This document shows, piece by piece, positions 7,247 through 11,152 of a stretch of 11,152 bases of DNA; position 1 is the stretch's first letter, and every line of letters begins with the position of its first letter. The stretch is from positions 294-11,445 of the forward strand of contig MGEY01000013.1 of NCBI GenBank assembly GCA_001791615.1. The letters are read 5' to 3'. The stretch comes from Candidatus Uhrbacteria bacterium RIFOXYA2_FULL_40_9. Lineage in GTDB: Bacteria > Patescibacteriota > Patescibacteriia > UBA9934 > GWF2-40-263. The position numbers and the translations under genes were made by a program. The notes beneath the pieces are model-generated. The model did not search any database. It had not been told where the DNA came from and saw only the letters and a list, made by a program, of their open reading frames with translations.

Positions 7247-7276
7247 GAGAGTTCCTTTGGCACGTGTTGCTTTTTT

Positions 7277-7305
7277 AGCATAACAAATCATTGACATTTC
7301 GCCAA
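7277..7305 (-). promoter_or_regulatory. Promoter of the small Cys-rich gene
   Basis: On the minus strand, TTGGCG (7305-7300), a 17-bp spacer and TATGCT (7282-7277) with TG one base ahead form an extended -10 promoter. The nine bases TGTTATGCT are identical to those before the APH-like gene. Transcription should start near 7270, giving a leader of about 24 nt. It overlaps the divergent promoter of the P-loop gene. Confidence 0.6.
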
Positions 7306-7319
7306 TACTACGCTACGTT
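7291..7319 (+). promoter_or_regulatory. Promoter of the P-loop gene
   Basis: A perfect TTGACA -35 (7291-7296) is followed, 17 bp on, by the weak -10 TACGTT (7314-7319). Expected start is near 7327, leaving a short leader that contains the AAAGGAG ribosome site (7336-7342 region). It overlaps the promoter of the divergent small gene. Confidence 0.5.
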
Positions 7320-7349
7320 GATCTCCTGCTCTTTCAAAGGAGACCGATC

Positions 7350-7946
7350 ATGCGTGTTCTCATTACCGGGATTGGAAATGTGGGAAAATCCCATTTTCGC
7401 AGATATCTCTATCAACAGCTCAAAATCAAACTTGCACAAACAGATCGACAGGTAAAGCACTATGATGTTGATCGGTTTGCCCATTTGCGTCATAAGGATG
7501 ATGAAGACCTGCTCATTGATTTTACGTTTCAAAGTCTGGAAAGAGAAACAATTGTTCTGATCGAAGATGTTCATGGCGCCACAGGAAACGGTCTTTTGCC
7601 CCTGAATGACTATGATCATGTTTTTTACATCCAGGCTGATCCGCTAACGCATGTGCAATTTTGGCTTGGACGCGCGCAAATCTGGTTTAAAGAAGGTCGT
7701 TATGATTGGGATAATGATCGAGGACGTTTTTATGGAACACATCGAAAAAATGATCTACGAAACGTTCCTGGTATTGCCCGTTGCGTGTTCCGTCAACTTT
7801 GGCAACGCAAGGAAATCGAACACGATTTGGTACGTCTCAGTCGTGCTCATGCAAGACTGCATCTGATACAAGCAAAGGCAACAAAAAACGGGCCAGTCTT
7901 TTCACCGATCCCGCCCAACTTTTTGGATGAATGCCTTTATGGCTAG
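7350..7946 (+). CDS. Orphan P-loop NTPase/kinase-like protein
   Basis: This 198-residue soluble protein begins with beta-strand MRVLIT and a clear Walker A, GIGNVGKS (7-14, Lys13, Ser14), at the extreme N-terminus as in small nucleotide or nucleoside kinases. A hydrophobic strand ending in acidic residues (IVLIEDVHG, 68-76, Glu72/Asp73) is a Walker B candidate. The strand HVFYIQADPLTHVQFWLGR (90-108) resembles the late strand and lid region of adenylate-kinase-like folds. The C-terminal half is rich in Arg, His and Trp (for example WFKEGRYDWDNDRGRF) and matches no family I know, so substrate and function are unassigned. AAAGGAG stands about 8 nt before ATG 7350, an excellent ribosome site. 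The gene is divergent from the small Cys-rich gene with overlapping promoters, and convergent with the APH-like gene, from which it is separated by a terminator. Confidence 0.8.
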   Translation: MRVLITGIGNVGKSHFRRYLYQQLKIKLAQTDRQVKHYDVDRFAHLRHKDDEDLLIDFTFQSLERETIVLIEDVHGATGNGLLPLNDYDHVFYIQADPLTHVQFWLGRAQIWFKEGRYDWDNDRGRFYGTHRKNDLRNVPGIARCVFRQLWQRKEIEHDLVRLSRAHARLHLIQAKATKNGPVFSPIPPNFLDECLYG

Positions 7947-7947
7947 T

Positions 7948-7974
7948 CCGAGGCCCGCAAGGTCTCGGTTTTTT
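7948..7974 (+). terminator. Intrinsic terminator of the P-loop gene
   Basis: CCGAGGCC (7948-7955) pairs with GGTCTCGG (7961-7968, one G-U pair) around a CGCAA loop, followed by six T. It starts right after the TAG stop and works in the plus direction only. The convergent APH-like gene stops at 7979. Confidence 0.9.
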
Positions 7975-7978
7975 GTTT

Positions 7979-8875
7979 TTACAAAATCGCTTGAAGTTCT
8001 TGCATGGCTGATTCGATCAAATCAACATTTTGTTCTTTGATTCCGCGCATCAAAAAAGCTTGTGCGCGCTCCAAAAAAGCAAAAACGATTGCCTGTTCAA
8101 GAACATCCAGTTCTAAATCATGAAGCATGCGCGAACACTCATACCCTTCCAAAAAAGCTCCAACCTCCTCCTGATTTGTACACCATCCACGTATCGCTTG
8201 CCCTATATCTAAAATAAATGGCCCGACATAACTGCGATCAAAATCGATCACTCCAACAATCTTTCCCTGTTTCCAAAGAATATGCCGTTTTCCAAAATCT
8301 TCATGGAGCATGCCACTTGGAAGGGTGTTTGGAAAAATGATCGTTTTTAGTTTTTCTTCAAATGAATGAACAAAATCCTGAGCTTGCAAAACATCAGATG
8401 CCAAAATGGCGACTTTGTTCTCCTGCCAATAAGTGCCAACACGTTCAAGATCCCATTTGTGCGCACGTAAATAAGTTGGTACGTAAGTCTCAGATGCGCG
8501 ATGAATAGATCCGAGCATTTCACCGGCCATGGCAATCTGTTCTTTATTTGGATTCCCAAGCGCTTCCCCTGACAAAAATCTTCGTAAAAATCCGTAGGAT
8601 CCTTCAAAATCAACCAGAAAATCATTTGATCGTGTCGGAATGACCTCTCCGACGGGAATATCACATTGTTGCAAATAGTGTAAAAACAAAACTTCCTCCA
8701 TCACTTCTTCTTTTTCACGCGCTTGCGGTCCCTTTGTGGGATTAAAACGAATAACAAAATCTCCAGAGCTCGCATGAACAAGAAAGGTCTGGTTTCCTGA
8801 GGAAGGAAGACGAGTCACATGCTCAATCAATCCAATGTGATAATTCTTTTGAACGAGTAACCGAATCGTATCCAT
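7979..8875 (-). CDS. APH-fold phosphotransferase / protein-kinase-like protein
   Basis: This 298-residue protein belongs to the aminoglycoside phosphotransferase/choline kinase/homoserine kinase ThrB2 superfamily, which transfers ATP's gamma-phosphate to small molecules or proteins. The N-lobe has a phosphate-binding strand GDFVIRFN (38-45). An Arg sits where Lys is common, as also happens in related kinases. The catalytic loop is LHEDFGKRHIL (190-200) with His191 and Asp193; the Asn of HxDxxxxN is His198 here. The metal-binding strand is GVIDFDRS (208-215, Asp211), followed by GPFILDIGQAIRGW as in the family. Substrate is unknown, and antibiotic resistance should not be assumed. There is no Shine-Dalgarno. 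An extended -10 ends 8 nt before ATG 8875, which predicts a leaderless mRNA. Confidence 0.85.
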   Translation of the reverse strand: MDTIRLLVQKNYHIGLIEHVTRLPSSGNQTFLVHASSGDFVIRFNPTKGPQAREKEEVMEEVLFLHYLQQCDIPVGEVIPTRSNDFLVDFEGSYGFLRRFLSGEALGNPNKEQIAMAGEMLGSIHRASETYVPTYLRAHKWDLERVGTYWQENKVAILASDVLQAQDFVHSFEEKLKTIIFPNTLPSGMLHEDFGKRHILWKQGKIVGVIDFDRSYVGPFILDIGQAIRGWCTNQEEVGAFLEGYECSRMLHDLELDVLEQAIVFAFLERAQAFLMRGIKEQNVDLIESAMQELQAIL

Positions 8876-8883
8876 ATGCGATT

Positions 8884-8892
8884 AGCATAACA
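8884..8892 (-). promoter_or_regulatory. Extended -10 promoter of the APH-like gene
   Basis: On the minus strand, TG-T-TATGCT (8892-8884) is an extended -10. Transcription start is predicted near 8877, essentially at ATG 8875. The upstream rplU terminator fills the place where a -35 would be. Confidence 0.55.
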
Positions 8893-8903
8893 TATTTCTT
8901 TGT

Positions 8904-8934
8904 AAAAAATCACCGTTCTAAACGGTGATTTTTT
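8904..8934. terminator. Terminator of rplU with the stop codon in its loop
   Basis: AAAAAATCACCGTT (8904-8917) and AACGGTGATTTTTT (8921-8934) form a perfect 14-bp inverted repeat. The only bases between the arms are the minus-strand TAG stop codon of rplU. On the minus strand the stem ends in six T; the symmetry also gives a T-run on the plus strand. Confidence 0.85.
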
Positions 8935-9232
8935 CAATTTTGATTTTAGTAAATGGTTGTCGATGACCAACATTTCGACGATAACGGACTTTTGGTTTGT
9001 ACTTAATCACGGAAACTTTCTTTTCTTTTCCGTGCTCGAGAACGGTTGCGGTCACCATGGCACCTTTCACTTCTGGTGTTCCCACTTTAACATCGGTTCC
9101 TTCTTCATCTGTCACCAAAAAAGGTTGAAAATCGAGTGTTGCTCCTGGCTCTTGTTCTAAGAGCTCTATGTGTAACTCTTGCCCTTCTTTGACAAGGTAT
9201 TGTTTTCCTCCAGCTTGAATCACTGCCAACAT
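8918..9232 (-). CDS. rplU: 50S ribosomal protein bL21
   Basis: bL21 binds 23S rRNA in the large ribosomal subunit. The 104-residue product has the usual length and features: MLAVIQAGGKQYLVKEGQ at the start (GGKQ at 8-11), an acidic middle, and the basic C-terminal signature YKPKVRYRRNVGHRQPF followed by TKIKI. I placed the start at ATG 9232 because bL21 proteins begin at this point. An in-frame TTG at 9262 would add ten residues unlike the family. AGGAG lies about 13 nt upstream, rather far. A consensus promoter gives a leader of about 69 nt, long for this window and a possible site of autoregulation. The usual downstream partner rpmA (bL27) is absent, and an APH-like gene follows instead. 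Confidence 0.95.
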   Translation of the reverse strand: MLAVIQAGGKQYLVKEGQELHIELLEQEPGATLDFQPFLVTDEEGTDVKVGTPEVKGAMVTATVLEHGKEKKVSVIKYKPKVRYRRNVGHRQPFTKIKIEKITV

Positions 9233-9307
9233 AGATGTAGACGCGGCTCCTGTGATCTTCAATCCAGTGTGCCTGCGAAAATTATGAATGAGATAAAATG
9301 TGGGAAA

Positions 9308-9336
9308 AGTATAACGTTATTGCAGTTGAATGTCAA
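9308..9336 (-). promoter_or_regulatory. Consensus sigma70-type promoter of rplU
   Basis: On the minus strand, TTGACA (9336-9331), exactly 17 bp, then TATACT (9313-9308). This is the best promoter in the window, fitting a highly expressed ribosomal gene. It lies over the last codons and stop of the DUF192 gene. Transcription start is expected near 9301. Confidence 0.8.
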
Positions 9337-9775
9337 GTCTGTCCCCTATCTTGACTCCGTATTTTTTCGCAAATCCTGCACGCACCTCTAAAACTCGATC
9401 CACGGGGACCGAGGATGTATAAATAGTCAATGGCTCTGTAAACTCCACAGGAATATTTTCTATCACTCCAACAACCCTATTCTCATTAATCCAAATTATA
9501 TCTATAGGAATCACCATCCCCTTCATCCAATAATTCACTTCTTCTTGCGTTTCTTTATAGACAAATAACATTCCTTCATTATCAGAGAGTTCTTTCACTC
9601 CTGCAAGACCTTGTTTCATCTCTCTGAGATCATCAGCAACAGACGCCGTAACTTCTGGCCCTCCTTCAAAATTGATTTTGACAGAAAAAGGATCACCCAC
9701 AAAAAAATAAAAAATGAGAAAAAAACAAAAACACAAAAAACCGACAATGATCCAAAAATATTTCCCTAACTGCAT
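9317..9775 (-). CDS. DUF192 family protein, membrane-anchored
   Basis: This 152-residue protein has one N-terminal hydrophobic segment (about 6-27, very rich in Phe) with a short Lys-containing head. This fits a signal anchor, or a signal peptide without a clear cleavage site, and would place the rest outside the cytoplasmic membrane. The extracellular part (about 43-152) is a DUF192 domain: REMKQGLAGVKEL, DNEGMLFVY (66-73), YWMKGMVIPIDIIWI (82-96), and the end DRVLEVRAGFAKKYGVKIGD with DRL. DUF192 proteins are small, widely distributed beta-rich proteins of unknown biochemical role. The start overlaps the end of the WecA-like gene by 10 nt, so the two form one transcript and are probably translationally coupled. 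The rplU promoter -35 box lies inside its 3' end. Confidence 0.9.
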   Translation of the reverse strand: MQLGKYFWIIVGFLCFCFFLIFYFFVGDPFSVKINFEGGPEVTASVADDLREMKQGLAGVKELSDNEGMLFVYKETQEEVNYWMKGMVIPIDIIWINENRVVGVIENIPVEFTEPLTIYTSSVPVDRVLEVRAGFAKKYGVKIGDRLDIQLQ

Positions 9776-10812
9776 ACTTCTTGTTTTTCTTTTTGTACAA
9801 GATAAAGAGCAGCAAGAAACATCATAACTCCAAGAACAATGAGTGCAACAAGTTTTTCTTTACTTTGAAAAAAGAGGGTGGTGATACCGAAAAGTGTCGC
9901 AAGAAAAACATAAAGAAACACGATGCGACGCTGCCCCCAATGAAGATCAAGAAGACGGTGATGTAGATGTTTGCGATCCCCTCGAAAAATAGAATGTACG
10001 CCTCCTTGAACATATCGACGTACAACAACCCAAATCAAATCCAGAAAAGGAATTCCAAGAACAAGAAGTGCTGTGGCAAGTTTCCCCCCTGAAATCACTG
10101 CCAGTGTTCCCAAAAGAAACCCCACAAAAGTACTTCCTCCTTCTCCCAAAAAAATAGAAGCCGGATGAAAATTCCAAAACAAAAATCCAAACAATGCCCC
10201 AATAGAAATAGCAGAAAGTAAAGCAACGTCAGGTTGATAATAACTCACGGTTAATGCGAGAAGAAGAATCATCAAACTCCCAACGGTTGTCACAGAAGTC
10301 GCTAAACCATCAAGTCCATCCAAAAACTTTGTCGTATACATCACAATCATAAGCCAAGTAAATACAAGGAGATCGGATTGCCACCAAGAAAGATAGAGAA
10401 CTCCTCCAAAAGGATTGGTGAGCTTCTCCACTTCGATACCAAAAACAATCACCGTGATTGCTGCAAGAATTGGAAACCAAATAGAGTAAGAAGGACTGAG
10501 CTCAAATCGATCATCAAAAAATCCTCCAATCATCAGAATGAGACCACCTAAAAGAAATCCCCAATATTGTTGTTGGGTAATTTCTCCAGATGTTAAAAAA
10601 TCCGTTGTAAACAATAAAATGATGATGACGCTAGCGACCGCAACATAAATAGCGATTCCTCCAAGCCAAGGTACGGCAATGCGATGGATTTTTCTTTGAA
10701 GTAATGGACGATCCACAATATCAAAATGAACAGCAATACGTTTCACAGCTACCGTACCAATAAAGGAAACTGCAAAGGCAACCAGTGCCCAACTAATAAG
10801 GATATTGATCAT
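9766..10812 (-). CDS. WecA/TagO-type polyprenyl-phosphate glycosyl-1-phosphate transferase
   Basis: This 348-residue integral membrane enzyme has about ten to eleven helices. Such enzymes move a sugar-1-phosphate from a UDP-sugar to undecaprenyl phosphate, the first membrane step of surface glycan or wall polymer synthesis. Seen motifs: the N-terminal RKIHRIAVPWLGG (40-52), the metal-binding GGFFDDR (96-102, Asp100/Asp101), FLDGLDGL (163-170), HPASIFLGEGGSTFVGF (216-232) and the late HLHHR (282-286). That last motif places it in the WecA branch rather than MraY. Two usual residues differ: the NxxN before the DGLDGL block reads YTTK (159-162), and the GD of the GDxGS motif is GE (223-224). The product is therefore likely a glycan priming transferase, with sugar unknown. 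ATG 10812 follows an extended -10 by 14 nt with no Shine-Dalgarno. DUF192 follows with a 10-nt overlap. Confidence 0.9.
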   Translation of the reverse strand: MINILISWALVAFAVSFIGTVAVKRIAVHFDIVDRPLLQRKIHRIAVPWLGGIAIYVAVASVIIILLFTTDFLTSGEITQQQYWGFLLGGLILMIGGFFDDRFELSPSYSIWFPILAAITVIVFGIEVEKLTNPFGGVLYLSWWQSDLLVFTWLMIVMYTTKFLDGLDGLATSVTTVGSLMILLLALTVSYYQPDVALLSAISIGALFGFLFWNFHPASIFLGEGGSTFVGFLLGTLAVISGGKLATALLVLGIPFLDLIWVVVRRYVQGGVHSIFRGDRKHLHHRLLDLHWGQRRIVFLYVFLATLFGITTLFFQSKEKLVALIVLGVMMFLAALYLVQKEKQEVCS

Positions 10813-10826
10813 AAAATATTGACTTT

Positions 10827-10835
10827 ATTGTAGCA
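10827..10835 (-). promoter_or_regulatory. Extended -10 promoter of the WecA-like/DUF192 operon
   Basis: On the minus strand, TG-C-TACAAT (10835-10827) is a near-perfect extended -10. The predicted start near 10820 leaves a leader of about 8 nt without a Shine-Dalgarno. No clear -35 is visible; that area is occupied by the 15-bp tandem repeat. Confidence 0.6.
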
Positions 10836-10845
10836 TAGATGAAAA

Positions 10846-10875
10846 AGATGAACAGGAGCAAGATGAACAGGAGCA
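10846..10875. repeat. Exact tandem duplication of a 15-bp unit
   Basis: AGATGAACAGGAGCA occurs twice head to tail, at 10846-10860 and 10861-10875, with no mismatch. It sits between the divergent WecA-like gene and the right-edge gene, next to the TTGACA at 10876. Confidence 0.95.
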
Positions 10876-10881
10876 TTGACA
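10876..10881 (+). promoter_or_regulatory. Possible -35 box of the right-edge gene
   Basis: A perfect TTGACA lies 75 nt before ATG 10951 on the plus strand, right after the tandem repeat. No good -10 stands at 16-18 bp (17 bp gives TTTGGT), so this promoter is only tentative. Confidence 0.3.
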
Positions 10882-10901
10882 AAAAAAGTAAATGATGGTT
10901 T

Positions 10902-10940
10902 GGTGAAAGTAGTTCCTTCTAGACTTCACCTTTTTCCTTT
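10902..10940 (+). terminator. Terminator-like hairpin in the leader of the right-edge gene
   Basis: GGTGAA (10902-10907) pairs with TTCACC (10925-10930). Two further pairs (GT/AC) follow across a one-base bulge, and the T-rich TTTTTCCTTTT comes next. It has the shape of an intrinsic terminator but ends directly before the Shine-Dalgarno GGAGG (10942-10946). No plus-strand gene precedes it, so it may act as a leader attenuator. Confidence 0.45.
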
Positions 10941-10950
10941 TGGAGGAAAT

Positions 10951-11152
10951 ATGGCAAAAGATCCAACTTTTCCGCTTCCTCCTCCAAGTGTAAATCTGGA
11001 TGAGCAGGCCGTTCGAAATGCGATCGGAAACTTAAATCGTTGGATTGAAAGAAATAGAAAAGAAGTATATGAAAAAAAATCTGATCTCTTTTATTCTGTG
11101 CCGAGTTTGATTCTCCATGAAGATCGTTTCTCACTTTTTCTTCAATGGATCA
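10951..11152 (+). CDS. N-terminal part of an unrecognised protein (runs off the right edge)
   Basis: ATG 10951 is preceded by GGAGG (10942-10946) with 4 nt of spacing, and the frame stays open to the end of the window (67 codons). The visible part starts MAKDPTFPLPPPSVNLDEQ, then an amphipathic charged stretch (NLNRWIERNRKEVYEKKSD, about 28-46) and an aromatic, leucine-rich segment (LFYSVPSLILHEDRFSLFL). There is no signal peptide or membrane helix in this part, and I recognise no family. It is divergent from the WecA-like operon. The Shine-Dalgarno and continuous frame support it as a real gene; function cannot be inferred. Confidence 0.7.
   Translation, partial: MAKDPTFPLPPPSVNLDEQAVRNAIGNLNRWIERNRKEVYEKKSDLFYSVPSLILHEDRFSLFLQWI

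Noticed and set aside
7308..7619. 103-codon minus-strand frame opposite the P-loop gene
   Set aside because: It is antisense to a well-supported gene with a Walker A motif and strong ribosome site, and no start signals were seen for it.
7979..8875. Calling the APH-like gene an aminoglycoside resistance gene
   Set aside because: The fold is shared by many kinases with other substrates, the catalytic loop is altered, and the context is housekeeping.
9233..9262. TTG start adding ten residues to bL21
   Set aside because: bL21 proteins begin with the M-x-A-V-I/F-x-x-GGKQ pattern, which starts exactly at ATG 9232.
10919..11134. 71-codon minus-strand frame at the right edge
   Set aside because: The plus strand carries an open frame with a good Shine-Dalgarno to the window end; the minus frame has no signals.
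1..11152. Alternative genetic code (UGA read as Gly or Trp)
   Set aside because: TGA ends dnaB, recR and the M23-like gene at the expected protein lengths, and no conserved gene here contains an internal TGA.
1..11152. CRISPR arrays, tRNA or rRNA genes, insertion sequences, prophage genes
   Set aside because: No spaced repeats, cloverleaf-like sequences, transposase motifs or terminal inverted repeats were seen in any intergenic region.

Overview
This window looks like chromosome from a small-genome bacterium of moderate to low GC content that uses the standard code. TGA is a genuine stop after dnaB, recR and the M23-like gene, which argues against the UGA=Gly lineages. A Candidate Phyla Radiation (Patescibacteria) origin is my best guess. 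It rests on gene density, separated housekeeping genes (dnaB-ybaB-recR without dnaX, rplU without rpmA) and many genes without a Shine-Dalgarno site. That assignment is inference, not proof.

Layout from left to right. The 3' end of an unrecognised plus-strand gene (2-169) is followed by a terminator. A minus-strand HAAAP-type amino-acid permease (301-1446) diverges from plus-strand dnaB (replicative helicase), which is followed by ybaB and recR, with ybaB having its own sigma70-like promoter. Next on the plus strand come an M23-like metallopeptidase domain protein without a signal peptide and a HIT-family hydrolase. These converge on a minus-strand ABC exporter half-transporter across a strong bidirectional terminator.

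Upstream of the ABC gene is the most interesting spot. It is a compact minus-strand transcription unit (about 7305-7074) with a promoter, Shine-Dalgarno, 42 codons and terminator. It encodes an Arg-rich peptide ending in a regular CxxCxxCxxC array. Its promoter overlaps that of a divergent plus-strand orphan P-loop protein (7350-7946). This small gene is easy to miss, because a long in-frame upstream extension of the ABC ORF begins inside it.

The rest is mainly minus strand: an APH-fold kinase-like protein with an altered catalytic loop, ribosomal protein bL21 (rplU), and an overlapping pair of a DUF192 protein and a WecA-type polyprenyl-phosphate glycosyl-1-phosphate transferase. A plus-strand gene that runs off the right edge starts at 10951 behind a terminator-like leader hairpin.

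Two kinds of expression signal recur. Several genes (dnaB, ABC, APH, wecA) have an extended -10 of the form TGnTAnnnT ending only 8-14 nt before the ATG, which predicts leaderless or nearly leaderless mRNAs. Others (M23, the Cys-rich peptide, the P-loop gene, the last gene) have clear Shine-Dalgarno sites. No tRNA, rRNA, CRISPR, insertion sequence or prophage feature was seen.
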